Assembly: GCF_000179775.1 (NCBI RefSeq)
Contig: NZ_AEEB01000003.1
Coordinates: forward strand, 124,001-188,000
Reading direction: 5' to 3'
DNA: 64,000 nucleotides
Source of the DNA: Ahrensia sp. R2A130
GTDB lineage: Bacteria; Pseudomonadota; Alphaproteobacteria; Rhizobiales; Rhizobiaceae
Under the pieces are notes generated by a model. That model worked only from the letters and a program-made list of their open reading frames with translations, was not told where the DNA came from and made no database searches. Shown in pieces: positions 9,849-18,882 of this stretch (its first letter is position 1; every line of letters begins with the position of its first letter). The translations under genes were made by a program, and so were the position numbers.

Positions 9849-10217
9849 GTGGCTCGTATCGCTGGCGTCAACATCCCAACTAATAAGCGCACTGTTATTG
9901 CGCTTCAGTACATTCACGGCATTGGTCAGAAAAACGCCAATGAGATCGTGACGAAGGCTAACATTCCAATGGAACGCCGCGTCAACCAGCTGACGGACGC
10001 AGAAGTTCTGCAGATCCGTGAGATCATTGATGCTGACTACATGGTGGAAGGTGACCTGCGTCGCGACACTTCCATGAACATCAAGCGCCTCATGGACCTT
10101 GGTTGCTACCGCGGCCTGCGCCACCGTCGCAGCCTGCCGGTTCGTGGCCAGCGCACGCACACCAACGCCCGCACCCGTAAGGGCCCGGCGAAGGCTATTG
10201 CAGGCAAAAAGAAATAA
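9849..10217 (+). CDS. rpsM: 30S ribosomal protein S13
   Basis: S13 sits in the head of the 30S subunit and contacts P-site tRNA and S19. The family N-terminus is (M)ARIAGVNIP, and here it is encoded from a GTG codon at 9849, preceded by an AAGGAG ribosome-binding site. The 122-residue length fits this start, so longer upstream readings were discarded. The C-terminal [25 protein letters not shown] region is complete. A 307-base leader separates it from adk. Confidence 0.96.
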   Translation: MARIAGVNIPTNKRTVIALQYIHGIGQKNANEIVTKANIPMERRVNQLTDAEVLQIREIIDADYMVEGDLRRDTSMNIKRLMDLGCYRGLRHRRSLPVRGQRTHTNARTRKGPAKAIAGKKK

Positions 10218-10390
10218 GGTCGTGCGCCGTTAGGCGTACGTTTCTTACCGGGGGCGCACCGTTCTGGTGCCGTCCCCGTTAGCGCGTTTAACGCGCGTTA
10301 TAATGAAGGCGCGTTTATGGCGCGCTTGAATGAAATCCGATGTAGCCGCTGGAATCACGGCGGTGACGATATCCCAAAAGGAAGACTGAA

Positions 10391-10780
10391 ATGGCAAAAG
10401 ACGCCGCTCGCGTAAAACGCAAAGAGCGCAAGAACATCGCCTCGGGCGTTGCTCATGTGAACTCCACCTTCAACAACACCATGATCACCATTACAGATGC
10501 ACAGGGCAACACAATTGCTTGGTCGTCTGCTGGTGCTCAGGGCTTCAAAGGCTCGCGTAAGTCGACGCCATTTGCTGCACAGGTTGCTGCTGAAGATGCC
10601 GGTAAGAAGGCTCAGGACCACGGCATGAAAACTTTGGAAGTTGAGGTTCGTGGCCCCGGTTCCGGTCGTGAATCCGCGCTTCGCGCTCTTCAGTCCATCG
10701 GCTTCGTCATCACGTCCATCCGCGACGTGACCTCCGTGCCGCATAACGGCTGCCGCGCCCGCAAACAGCGCCGCGTCTAA
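10391..10780 (+). CDS. rpsK: 30S ribosomal protein S11
   Basis: S11 forms part of the platform and mRNA exit region of the 30S subunit. The 129-residue product has the signature [22 protein letters not shown] near residues 19-40. The C-terminus [18 protein letters not shown] is also diagnostic. The ATG follows AAAAGGAAGACTGAA. The 173 bases upstream of it contain several inverted repeats. Confidence 0.97.
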   Translation: MAKDAARVKRKERKNIASGVAHVNSTFNNTMITITDAQGNTIAWSSAGAQGFKGSRKSTPFAAQVAAEDAGKKAQDHGMKTLEVEVRGPGSGRESALRALQSIGFVITSIRDVTSVPHNGCRARKQRRV

Positions 10781-10896
10781 AATCCACTGCCGCGCGGCAA
10801 GCAATTGCCGCGCCTTCTCGCCCCGAACCCATCCCGCGGGGCGGACCATCATTTGCTGCGATTGGATGGCAGCAATTTGTATTGAAGGATTACCCC

Positions 10897-11904
10897 ATGA
10901 TCCACCGCAATTGGCAGGAACTGATTAAACCCACCAAGCTGGACGTAAGCTCCAACGGCACCAAAGGCACTTTGGTTGCAGAGCCACTTGAGCGCGGCTT
11001 TGGCCTGACGCTCGGTAACGCGCTTCGCCGCGTTCTGCTTTCCAGCCTCCAGGGTGCTGCTGTTACCGCTGTCCAGATCGATGGCGTGTTGCACGAATTC
11101 TCATCGATCCCTGGCGTTCGTGAAGATGTCACCGACATCATCTTGAACATCAAGGAACTTGCCATCCGTATGGAAGGCGAAGGCCCGAAACGCATGGTTG
11201 TGCGTAAAGAAGGCGCTGGCGTGGTTACCGCCGGCGACATTCAGACCGTTGGCGATCTCGAAATCCTCAACCCGGAACACGTGCTCTGCACGCTGGACGA
11301 AGACGCAGAAATCCGCATGGAATTCACCGTCGATACCGGTAAGGGCTACGTCGCTGCGGACCGCAACCGTCCCGAAGATGCGCCTATCGGCCTCATTCCG
11401 GTCGACGCGCTGTTCTCGCCTGTCCGTAAGGTTTCTTACAAGACGGAGAACACCCGTGAGGGCCAGGTTCTCGACTATGACAAGCTGACCATGACCATCG
11501 AAACCGATGGTTCGGTTACGCCGGAAGATGCCGTCGCTTACGGCGCACGTATCCTTCAGGACCAGTTGTCGATCTTCGTGAACTTCGAAGAGCCTCAGAA
11601 AGAAGTCGTTCAGGAGCAGGTTACCGAACTCGCGTTCAACCCTGCGCTGCTCAAGAAGGTCGACGAGTTGGAGCTTTCCGTTCGTTCCGCCAACTGCCTC
11701 AAGAACGACAATATCGTCTATATCGGCGATCTCATCCAGAAGACCGAAGGCGAGATGCTCCGCACCCCGAACTTCGGTCGCAAGTCGCTCAACGAGATCA
11801 AAGAGGTTCTGGCTACGATGGGTCTCCATCTCGGCATGGAAATTCCAGCATGGCCGCCAGAGAACATCGACGATCTGGCCAAGCGTTACGAAGACCAATA
11901 CTAA
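10897..11904 (+). CDS. rpoA: RNA polymerase alpha subunit
   Basis: The 335-residue protein has the N-terminal dimerisation domain ([27 protein letters not shown] segment near residues 28-50) and the C-terminal domain that contacts activators and UP elements (about 250-325, with [19 protein letters not shown]). The start [17 protein letters not shown] was chosen because alphaproteobacterial RpoA proteins begin this way. An upstream in-frame codon is less likely. AAGGA precedes the ATG. Confidence 0.97.
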   Translation: MIHRNWQELIKPTKLDVSSNGTKGTLVAEPLERGFGLTLGNALRRVLLSSLQGAAVTAVQIDGVLHEFSSIPGVREDVTDIILNIKELAIRMEGEGPKRMVVRKEGAGVVTAGDIQTVGDLEILNPEHVLCTLDEDAEIRMEFTVDTGKGYVAADRNRPEDAPIGLIPVDALFSPVRKVSYKTENTREGQVLDYDKLTMTIETDGSVTPEDAVAYGARILQDQLSIFVNFEEPQKEVVQEQVTELAFNPALLKKVDELELSVRSANCLKNDNIVYIGDLIQKTEGEMLRTPNFGRKSLNEIKEVLATMGLHLGMEIPAWPPENIDDLAKRYEDQY

Positions 11905-11972
11905 GCTTCATACCAATTTCAACGCTCCGGGCTTAAGTCCTAGGCCGGAGCTTTTCCTACAGGAGAAGGCAT

Positions 11973-12416
11973 ATGAGACACCGTAAACAAGGGCGTAAGC
12001 TCAATCGTACACAGAGCCACCGCAAAGCCATGTTCATGAACATGTCGCAGGCGCTGCTGACACACGAACAGATCGTGACAACTCTGCCCAAGGCGAAAGA
12101 ACTACGTTCTATCGTCGATAAGCTGATCACACTGGGCAAGCGCGGCGATCTTCACGCTCGTCGTCAGGCGCTCTCGCAGCTGCAGGACAACGAAGTCGTC
12201 AAGAAGCTCTTCTCGACGCTTGGCGAGCGCTACAAGGAACGTCCAGGTGGTTACACCCGCGTCCTGAAAGCTGGTTTCCGCTACGGCGACAACGCACCGA
12301 TGGCCGTCATCGAACTGGTTGACCGCGACGTCGATGCCAAGGGCAAAGCAGACCGCGAGCGCATGGAAGCTGAAGAAGCTGAAATGGGCACCGCACCTGC
12401 CGAGGCCGCTGCGTAA
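11973..12416 (+). CDS. rplQ: 50S ribosomal protein L17
   Basis: The product starts [24 protein letters not shown], the invariant L17 N-terminus, and contains [30 protein letters not shown]. At 147 residues it is longer than E. coli L17 because of an acidic Ala-rich C-terminal extension common in Alphaproteobacteria. An AGGAGAAGG ribosome-binding site is present. It is the last gene of the ribosomal superoperon, with a terminator after it. Confidence 0.97.
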   Translation: MRHRKQGRKLNRTQSHRKAMFMNMSQALLTHEQIVTTLPKAKELRSIVDKLITLGKRGDLHARRQALSQLQDNEVVKKLFSTLGERYKERPGGYTRVLKAGFRYGDNAPMAVIELVDRDVDAKGKADRERMEAEEAEMGTAPAEAAA

Positions 12417-12442
12417 ACCGCAAGCGTCATCGTAAGAATTGA

Positions 12443-12474
12443 AAACGGCGGTCCCTCATCGGGCCGCCGTTTTT
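12443..12474 (+). terminator. Intrinsic terminator after rplQ
   Basis: AACGGCGGTCCC and GGGCCGCCGTT form a long GC-rich stem around a short loop, followed by TTTTT. It ends the ribosomal protein superoperon. Confidence 0.9.
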
Positions 12475-12507
12475 CGTTTCAGATACTGGTTGCATTATTC
12501 GCAGCCG

Positions 12508-12909
12508 TTACGGGTTGGCGATACCGTCATAGCAAGCGAAGGCAAGCTTGTTCCCGTCAGGGTCACGCATGTAGGCGACATAGAACTTGTCGCCGTATTG
12601 TTCGGGTCTGAATCCGGGTGCGCCTTCATCCGTTCCGCCGAGCTTTATTCCGATGCTGTGGAGGTCATCCACCATCGAAGCGCGGGGCAATCTGAAGGCG
12701 GTCATGGTTCCATTTCCCACGGTCGCAGGCTGGTCATCGAATGGCGTACAGACGAAAAATCGCGGAACGGCTTCGTCACTCTTGTCGCCCCAACAAAAGA
12801 CCTGATCGTCCTCGAAACAGAGCGATAACCCCATCTTTTCGAAAATCGGATCGTAGAACGCTTTCGATCTCGCCAGATCAGACGAACCCAGCGTCACATA
12901 GCCGATCAT
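12508..12909 (-). CDS. VOC family (glyoxalase-like) protein
   Basis: The 133-residue protein begins MIGYVTLGSSDLARSKAFYD, the typical beta-alpha-beta opening of vicinal oxygen chelate proteins. It ends YVAYMRDPDGNKLAFACYDG, the second family signature. It is probably a small dimeric enzyme of glyoxalase/bleomycin-resistance type. The specific substrate cannot be read from the sequence. The start was set at the ATG that begins the domain. It lies 19 bases after the secreted protein gene on the same strand, so the two may share a transcript. Confidence 0.8.
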   Translation of the reverse strand: MIGYVTLGSSDLARSKAFYDPIFEKMGLSLCFEDDQVFCWGDKSDEAVPRFFVCTPFDDQPATVGNGTMTAFRLPRASMVDDLHSIGIKLGGTDEGAPGFRPEQYGDKFYVAYMRDPDGNKLAFACYDGIANP

Positions 12910-12928
12910 GCCGCCAGATTTTTCAGAG

Positions 12929-13360
12929 CTACTGGCCAAATGACTTCCCATCCCAGCGCACTTTTCCGGTGCCGAGCGAACTGGTGATGATGATGGTGGG
13001 TTTTTCACCGCCACTAATTTTCGCGTCATTGGCCAATACTTCGAAGGCCGGTTTCAACAAGCCGCGTTTGGTCCGCACGTAAATTTGAATGGTGCAATTC
13101 TTCGGCCCGCAGCGCTCGTTCTTACGCTTTTTTGCACAGCGAATCTTACGGTGATTCACCAGAAGATCGGGGCGTCCATCGCCGGTCAGATCCTTTTCTT
13201 GAAAGGCGTCACTGGCAGCTTTGGCGCGCTTGCGGCTGCCACAGGCTTCCGCCATCTGTTCTTTCGCCACATAGGCGCCCGCTTTGGACGGTTGGGCTTG
13301 TGATACGCTAGGTGTTAAAACGGCGATTGCTGCCGCCAACAGGGTTGCGGTTCGGATCAT
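12929..13360 (-). CDS. Secreted protein of unknown function with Asp-rich loop
   Basis: The 143-residue product has a signal peptide (MIRTATLLAAAIAVLTPSVSQA). An acidic DLTGDGRPDLLV segment near residues 57-68 resembles an EF-hand/VCBS calcium-binding loop. Four cysteines could form disulfides. It is probably periplasmic. No enzyme motif was recognised. It is transcribed divergently from the HtrA gene and upstream of the VOC gene. Confidence 0.65.
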   Translation of the reverse strand: MIRTATLLAAAIAVLTPSVSQAQPSKAGAYVAKEQMAEACGSRKRAKAASDAFQEKDLTGDGRPDLLVNHRKIRCAKKRKNERCGPKNCTIQIYVRTKRGLLKPAFEVLANDAKISGGEKPTIIITSSLGTGKVRWDGKSFGQ

Positions 13361-13431
13361 CTTGGGGCCTTTCTGCTACGCAAAACTTTTGCAGGGCTAA
13401 GGAAGGATGACCGACCTTGGTAAATAAATTG

Positions 13432-14850
13432 ATGAGAGCGACTTTGCCCATGCGACTGACCCGTTTTGCCGCAGCACTTGCTGTGCTTTTTGCTACGCCC
13501 ATTGCTGCTGCCTACGCGCAAACTGCGGTTCCGCAAACGCGGGAGCAGGTGACGTATTCCTACGCGCCGCTGGTGAAGCAGATCGCACCTGCCGTGGTGA
13601 ATGTTTATGCCGCCCGCGAAGTGCCGCAACGCCGTTCGCCCTTTGCTGGCGATCCGTTTTTCGAGCGATTCTTTGGCCGCGAGTTTTCCGGCAAACCGCA
13701 GCGCCGCCAAAGTCAGTCGCTCGGTTCCGGCGTCATCGTTTCTGCGGATGGCCTCGTGATCACCAACAACCACGTTATCGAAAACGCCGATGAGGTGAAG
13801 ATCGCACTCGCTGATGGGCGTGAGTACGAGGCCGAGATCAAGCTGATCGATAAGAAGTCCGATCTGGCCGTGCTTCAGTTTAAGCCGGAAGGTGAGCTGC
13901 CGGTCGTAAAACTTGGCGATAGCGAAAGTCTCGAAGTGGGCGACCTGGTGCTCGCCATCGGCAACCCGTTCGGTGTCGGGCAGACGGTCACATCCGGTAT
14001 CGTCTCGGCACTCGCCCGCAGTCAAAACGGCGTCAACGATTTCGGTTTCTTCATCCAGACCGATGCTTCCATCAACCCGGGTAATTCCGGCGGTGCATTG
14101 GTGGCGATGAACGGTAACCTGATCGGCATCAACACTGCGATTTATTCTCGCTCCGGCGGGTCGAACGGCATCGGCTTCGCCGTGCCGTCCAACATGGTGC
14201 AGGTTGTGTTGAACAGCGTGCGCCTCGGTTCTTCGACACTGATGCGCCCATGGATCGGCGCGCAGTTTCAGGCCGTCACCGCAGAAATTGCAGAATCGGT
14301 TGGCCTTGATCGGCCGCAAGGTGCGTTGGTCGCAGGCGTGTTCGGCGGTAGCCCCGCAGAGGCGGCTGGCCTGCAGTTGGGTGACGTCATTCTGGCCATC
14401 GACGGCAAGGCGGTGCCCCATGTGGATGCGCTCGGCTACCGGTTGGCCACTGCCGGTCTGGACCGTACAGCCAGCCTGACCGTGCTGTCGCGCAGCACCC
14501 GTAGCGAATTGACCTTGAAGCTGGCCGCCGCACCGGAAGTGCCCGTGCGGGACACGCGCTTGCTCCGTGGTCGTTCTCCTTTCGCCGGTCTCACGGTCAT
14601 CAACCTGTCGCCACGCACTGCACAGGAGCTTGAGATTCCTGATCGTGTTCGCGGCGTGGTCGTCAGCAAAGTCGATCAGCGCAGCCCGGCGCGTCGTCTC
14701 GGTTTTCGTGCTGGCGATGTGCTGCTCGACATCAATGGGCGTGATGTTTCCAGCACCAAGGTGATGGAAGATATCGCCAGCCGCCGTGCTAATGGCTGGC
14801 GCTTTGCCATCGAGCGTGAGGGAAAAGTCCTGCGCCAGTTCTTGCGCTAG
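13432..14850 (+). CDS. HtrA/DegP-type periplasmic serine protease
   Basis: The product has a signal peptide ending near AAAYAQ (residue 30) and a trypsin-like domain with catalytic triad His114, Asp144 and Ser219 (in NPGNSGGAL). Two PDZ domains follow, near residues 280-370 and 385-465. This architecture is that of DegP/DegQ protein quality-control proteases in the periplasm. The ATG at 13432 was chosen over a TTG 15 bases upstream; an ATG at 13450 is also possible. rarA follows after 6 bases, so the two are likely one operon. Confidence 0.9.
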   Translation: MRATLPMRLTRFAAALAVLFATPIAAAYAQTAVPQTREQVTYSYAPLVKQIAPAVVNVYAAREVPQRRSPFAGDPFFERFFGREFSGKPQRRQSQSLGSGVIVSADGLVITNNHVIENADEVKIALADGREYEAEIKLIDKKSDLAVLQFKPEGELPVVKLGDSESLEVGDLVLAIGNPFGVGQTVTSGIVSALARSQNGVNDFGFFIQTDASINPGNSGGALVAMNGNLIGINTAIYSRSGGSNGIGFAVPSNMVQVVLNSVRLGSSTLMRPWIGAQFQAVTAEIAESVGLDRPQGALVAGVFGGSPAEAAGLQLGDVILAIDGKAVPHVDALGYRLATAGLDRTASLTVLSRSTRSELTLKLAAAPEVPVRDTRLLRGRSPFAGLTVINLSPRTAQELEIPDRVRGVVVSKVDQRSPARRLGFRAGDVLLDINGRDVSSTKVMEDIASRRANGWRFAIEREGKVLRQFLR

Positions 14851-14856
14851 ACCCTT

Positions 14857-16179
14857 ATGAGCGACCTGTTCGGATCATCGAAAGAAGCGCAGGACCTGAA
14901 GGCTGACGGCCTGCGACCGCTCGCGGACAGGCTGCGCCCGAAAACGCTGGACGAGGTCGTAGGCCAAGACCACCTGCTGGGCGAAAACGGTGCGTTGCGT
15001 CGTATGCTGGAAGCGCCGAGTTTGGGATCGATGGTCTTCTGGGGCCCACCCGGCTCAGGCAAGACCACGGTTGCTCGATTGCTGGCCGACGAGGGTGAGC
15101 ATCATTTCGAGCAGATCAGCGCTATTTTCACCGGTGTTGCCGATTTGAAAAAAGTGTTCGAGCAGGCCCGCATTCGCGCTGGCAATGGCCGCCGTACATT
15201 GCTCTTCGTCGACGAGATTCACCGCTTCAACCGCGCCCAGCAGGACAGTTTTCTGCCGGTCATGGAAGACGGGACGATCACGCTCATCGGCGCGACGACG
15301 GAAAATCCCAGTTTTGAATTGAACGCGGCTGTCCTGTCCCGCGCCCGCGTGCTTACCTTCCGTCCCCATGACGACGATAGCCTACGCAGCCTCATGGCCC
15401 GTGCAGAAACCACCGAAGGCAGAGCGCTGCCGCTCACCGATGACGCCCGCGAAAGCCTGCTGCGTATGGCGGATGGTGATGGTCGTGCCGTGCTGACCTT
15501 GATCGAAGAAGCATGGCGGGCCGCCCGTGATGGCGAGACGTTCGATGTCGAGCAGCTGCAAGAGATCGTCCAGCGTCGCGCACCGATTTACGACAAGGCG
15601 CAGGAGGGCCATTACAACCTCATTTCCGCGCTGCACAAGGCCGTGCGCGGCTCTGACCCGGACGCAGCACTCTACTATCTCACACGCATGATGGACGCTG
15701 GCGAAGACCCGCTCTTTCTGGCCCGCAGGCTGGTGCGTATGGCAAGCGAAGACATAGGGCAGGCGGACCCGCAGGCGCTGGTGGTCTGCATCGCGGCGCG
15801 GGACGCTTATCAGTTTCTCGGCTCTCCGGAGGGTGAGTTAGCACTGGCTCAGGCCTGCGTTCACCTTGCCACGGCTCCGAAATCCAACGCTGTCTATGTG
15901 GCCTTCAAGGCCGCCATGAGGACGGCGAAAGAAGAGGGGTCGCTTGCCCCGCCAAAGTGCATCTTGAACGCACCTACCAAGTTGATGAAAGACGAGGGCT
16001 ACGGCACGGGCTATCTGTACGATCCCGACCAACCGGACGGCTTTTCAGGGCAAGACTATTTTCCGGAACGCATGGGCCGCAAACAGTTTTACAAACCTGT
16101 CGATCGCGGCTTCGAACGCGAAATAGGCAAGCGGCTAGACTATTGGTCCCGCCTTCGCGCCGAGCGTCAGAAAAACTAG
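14857..16179 (+). CDS. rarA: Replication-associated recombination protein A (AAA+ ATPase)
   Basis: The 440-residue RarA/MgsA protein belongs to the clamp-loader group of AAA+ ATPases and acts at stalled replication forks. Walker A is GPPGSGKTT (residues 63-71) and Walker B FVDEIHRF (DE at about 119-120). The C-terminal tetramerisation region is complete and includes the usual [24 protein letters not shown] motif near residues 385-405. It converges on the lipoprotein gene with a 4-base CTAG overlap that supplies both stop codons. Confidence 0.95.
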   Translation: MSDLFGSSKEAQDLKADGLRPLADRLRPKTLDEVVGQDHLLGENGALRRMLEAPSLGSMVFWGPPGSGKTTVARLLADEGEHHFEQISAIFTGVADLKKVFEQARIRAGNGRRTLLFVDEIHRFNRAQQDSFLPVMEDGTITLIGATTENPSFELNAAVLSRARVLTFRPHDDDSLRSLMARAETTEGRALPLTDDARESLLRMADGDGRAVLTLIEEAWRAARDGETFDVEQLQEIVQRRAPIYDKAQEGHYNLISALHKAVRGSDPDAALYYLTRMMDAGEDPLFLARRLVRMASEDIGQADPQALVVCIAARDAYQFLGSPEGELALAQACVHLATAPKSNAVYVAFKAAMRTAKEEGSLAPPKCILNAPTKLMKDEGYGTGYLYDPDQPDGFSGQDYFPERMGRKQFYKPVDRGFEREIGKRLDYWSRLRAERQKN

Positions 16180-16577
16180 CTTCCGCTGCGACCACGCTTC
16201 AGCCGGATGCGAACCGGGTTTGGTTCATGATCGTACAAGGCACCCGAAGCAACATCGACCGCACCAAGAACCGAGCCGCCCGGCGCAATGACTGCAACTG
16301 CCGTGGTGCCGAGCGCTGCTTTCTTGTTGATTTTACGGCCCACTTTTACAGTCTGCGTGCGGTAGCCCTTTTTCGATGCGGTGACCGTGAATACTTTGCG
16401 GCGTTTGACCTTGAAGCTGCAGGGCGCGGTGCAGCTTTCGCCCAATGATGTCGTCACCTTCGCACCACGCGGTTGCACGATGACTTTAACGTTCTCGGTC
16501 GATTTACGTTTGGCCGTTTGACAGCCGGTGATCGCGGTACAAGCTGCGAGACCAATGATGAGTGCGGTCGTTTTCAT
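16176..16577 (-). CDS. PEGA-domain lipoprotein
   Basis: The 133-residue product starts MKTTALIIGLAACTAITGC, a lipoprotein signal with an ITGC lipobox at residue 19. A short PEGA-like beta domain (VKVIVQPRGAKVTTSLGES, then CTAPCSFKVKRRKVFTVTASKKGY) follows. A hydrophobic Ala/Gly-rich segment lies near the C-terminus. It is probably anchored in the outer or inner membrane facing the periplasm. The ATG was chosen because the signal peptide starts there. The function is unknown. Confidence 0.75.
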   Translation of the reverse strand: MKTTALIIGLAACTAITGCQTAKRKSTENVKVIVQPRGAKVTTSLGESCTAPCSFKVKRRKVFTVTASKKGYRTQTVKVGRKINKKAALGTTAVAVIAPGGSVLGAVDVASGALYDHEPNPVRIRLKRGRSGS

Positions 16578-16702
16578 ATCTGCGTTTCCGTTTCCCCAAA
16601 TGCCGAGCCGCAAGTGTGACGCGCAAATTCGTGCGGGCATAGCTGAATTTCTGCACACGCTTAATGGTGGCACCGCGCTGCCCATCCGGCTAAGAGACGG
16701 CC

Positions 16703-17080
16703 ATGTTGCATCTCTTTCTCATTTTCCTTGGCGGTGGCCTCGGCGCGGCTTCTCGCCATCTCGTCAACGGCGCTGCGTTGCGGGCGCTTGGGCCTGCGTT
16801 TCCCGCAGGCACCTTGGCGGTCAATGTGGTGGGGTCTTTGCTTATGGGGCTGTTCATCGGCTGGGCCATACGCAATGGCACGTCGAACGAAACACGCTTG
16901 CTCGTGGCCACCGGTTTCCTCGGCGGCTTCACGACGTTCTCCGCGTTTTCGCTCGACGTGGCGAACATGTGGGAACGCAGCGCAACCTCGGCAGCGTTCG
17001 GCTATATTGCGGCCAGCGTTCTTCTTTCTGTCGGAGCGGTGTTTGCCGGTCTGGCTATTGCTCGTAATTTGGGAAGCTGA
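16703..17080 (+). CDS. crcB: Fluoride ion channel CrcB (Fluc)
   Basis: The 125-residue protein has four membrane helices and the family motifs GGGLGAASRHLVN, GTLAVNVVGSLLMG and TGFLGGFTTFSAFS. Fluc proteins form dual-topology dimers that export fluoride. I looked for a fluoride riboswitch in the 125 bases upstream and did not find its conserved elements. rluC starts 3 bases after the stop, so the two genes are co-transcribed. Confidence 0.95.
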   Translation: MLHLFLIFLGGGLGAASRHLVNGAALRALGPAFPAGTLAVNVVGSLLMGLFIGWAIRNGTSNETRLLVATGFLGGFTTFSAFSLDVANMWERSATSAAFGYIAASVLLSVGAVFAGLAIARNLGS

Positions 17081-17083
17081 TCC

Positions 17084-18100
17084 ATGGCTTTGACAGGCGT
17101 TTCGCAAAAGACGGTCGATGAGGACGAGGGCGGAATGCGCCTCGACCGCTGGTTCAAACTGCACTACCCCGGCGTTGGTTTCGGCAAGCTGCAGAAGCTG
17201 CTTCGCTCCGGCCAAGTGCGGGTTGATGGTGGTCGCGTGAAAACCGCATCGCGGTTGGAAGCAGGGCAAGTGGTGCGTATTCCGCCGCTCGATTCTGCCG
17301 CCAGCGACAAGCCTCTGCACATGACATCGAACACGATCCGCGACCGTCACGATGAAGACGTGCTGCGCGACATGATCCTGTACGAAGACAAGAAGGTGCT
17401 GGTCTTCAACAAGCCTTCCGGTCTCGCCGTGCAAGGTGGGTCCGGCATTAGCCGGTCGGTGGATTCCATGCTGGAAAGCCTGCGCGACAAAGCTGGCCAG
17501 AAGCCGCGTTTGTGCCATCGTCTCGACCGTGACACGTCCGGCGTTTTGGTCGTTGCAAAAACCCGTGGTGCTGCTGCGGCACTGACAAAAAGCTTCCGCC
17601 AGCGCACCACGCAAAAAACCTATTGGGCGCTGGTGCGTGGTATTCCGCGCCAGAAGGAAGGGCGCATTTCCACCTATCTGGTGAAAGAGCAGACGGAAGA
17701 TGGCGACCGTATGCGCGTTGCCAAGCATGGGGAACGTCACGCCGACCATGCGGTATCGTTCTACCGCGTTATCGACAGCAATCCGCGCACGGTATCTTGG
17801 GTGGAACTGTCACCCCACACGGGCCGCACGCACCAGTTGCGCGTGCACGCCGACCATATCGGCCACCCCATCATCGGTGATAACAAATATTTTTCCACCG
17901 AGAATTGGGAGATGCCCGGCGGCATTCAAAAGCGGTTGCACCTCCATGCGCGGCGCATTCGCATTCCCCATCCCGACGAGAACCAACCCACGTTGGATGT
18001 AACCGCCCCACTGCCGCCCCATATGGTGCAGAGCTGGAACCTGTTCGCCTTTGAAGAAGCGGATGGTGTGGAAGTGGATGAGGATGGCTTTGATGTCTGA
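17084..18100 (+). CDS. rluC: RluA-family 23S rRNA pseudouridine synthase (RluC-like)
   Basis: The 338-residue enzyme has an N-terminal S4 RNA-binding domain (about residues 18-80) and the catalytic motif HRLDRDTSG, with the active-site Asp at about 148. The later HTGRTHQLRVH motif is also present. RluC converts uridines of 23S rRNA to pseudouridine. The 3' end overlaps the ATP12 gene by 8 bases. Confidence 0.9.
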   Translation: MALTGVSQKTVDEDEGGMRLDRWFKLHYPGVGFGKLQKLLRSGQVRVDGGRVKTASRLEAGQVVRIPPLDSAASDKPLHMTSNTIRDRHDEDVLRDMILYEDKKVLVFNKPSGLAVQGGSGISRSVDSMLESLRDKAGQKPRLCHRLDRDTSGVLVVAKTRGAAAALTKSFRQRTTQKTYWALVRGIPRQKEGRISTYLVKEQTEDGDRMRVAKHGERHADHAVSFYRVIDSNPRTVSWVELSPHTGRTHQLRVHADHIGHPIIGDNKYFSTENWEMPGGIQKRLHLHARRIRIPHPDENQPTLDVTAPLPPHMVQSWNLFAFEEADGVEVDEDGFDV

Positions 18101-18881
18101 TATTCTGGGCGAGCGCGACCCCAACGTACCCCGCGACCCGACCAAGGTTTCCGAACCCTCGCGTGAAAGCCAACTGCCGAAGCGCTTCTACAAAGCGGTC
18201 GAGTTGGGTGACGTCGATGGTGAATGGCGCGTGCTGCTGGATGGTCGCCCAGTGAAAACGCCGGGTAAGAATTTCCTCGCCGTCGACAATAAGCCCATCA
18301 TGGAGCGTCTTGCTGCCGAATGGAACGCACAGGGCGAGCGCATCGACCCGCTGACCATGCCCATGACTCGGCTGGTGAACACGGCGCTTGATGGCGTCGC
18401 TACTGAAATGCAAGCCGTGCGCGAAGACATCATCCGGTTCGCTGGAACGGACATGCTTTGCTACCGTGCAGGCCAACCGGATGACCTGATCGAGATCCAA
18501 CGCGCCACGTGGGACCCGTTGTTGGACTGGGCAGAAACCGCTTTGGACACCCGCCTGACGCTCGCGGAAGGCATCATGCACGTCGCCCAACCGCGCGAAA
18601 GCATCGCCGCATTTGGCCATCATGTGAAAGCAATCGAGCACCCGCTGACGCTCGCATCTGCTCACGTCGTCACGACGCTCACCGGTTCTGCAATCATCGC
18701 CATAAGCGTTTGCCATGGGCAGCGCGATGCGGAAGCGGCTTGGGCAGCAGCTCATGTGGATGAAGACTGGAATATCGCGCAGTGGGGGCAGGACTACGAA
18801 GCCGCCGACCGTCGCGCCGCCCGTTTCATTGATATGGAATGCGCTTGTTTCGCCATTACTGCACTTTCGGCGAAGGGCTGA
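18093..18881 (+). CDS. ATP12-family F1-ATPase assembly chaperone
   Basis: The 262-residue protein matches the ATP12 family: KRFYKAVELGDVDGEWRVLLDGRPVKTPGK near the N-terminus (a segment of about 30 residues) and the EWNAQGERIDPLTMPMTRL core. ATP12 helps assemble the alpha subunit of F1-ATPase. The start at MSDILGERDP lies inside the rluC 3' end. In many alphaproteobacteria a HAD hydrolase gene sits between rluC and this gene; it is absent here. The next gene starts 1 base after the stop. Confidence 0.9.
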   Translation: MSDILGERDPNVPRDPTKVSEPSRESQLPKRFYKAVELGDVDGEWRVLLDGRPVKTPGKNFLAVDNKPIMERLAAEWNAQGERIDPLTMPMTRLVNTALDGVATEMQAVREDIIRFAGTDMLCYRAGQPDDLIEIQRATWDPLLDWAETALDTRLTLAEGIMHVAQPRESIAAFGHHVKAIEHPLTLASAHVVTTLTGSAIIAISVCHGQRDAEAAWAAAHVDEDWNIAQWGQDYEAADRRAARFIDMECACFAITALSAKG

Positions 18882-18882
18882 A

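Noticed and set aside
10220..10390. Promoter for rpsK from a TATAAT near 10300
   Set aside because: No -35 hexamer lies at a suitable distance, and the region is dominated by GC inverted repeats, so the match may be chance.
16578..16702. Fluoride riboswitch before crcB
   Set aside because: The conserved GGxGATG and CTGATG-type pairing elements of the crcB motif are not present in the 125-base upstream region.
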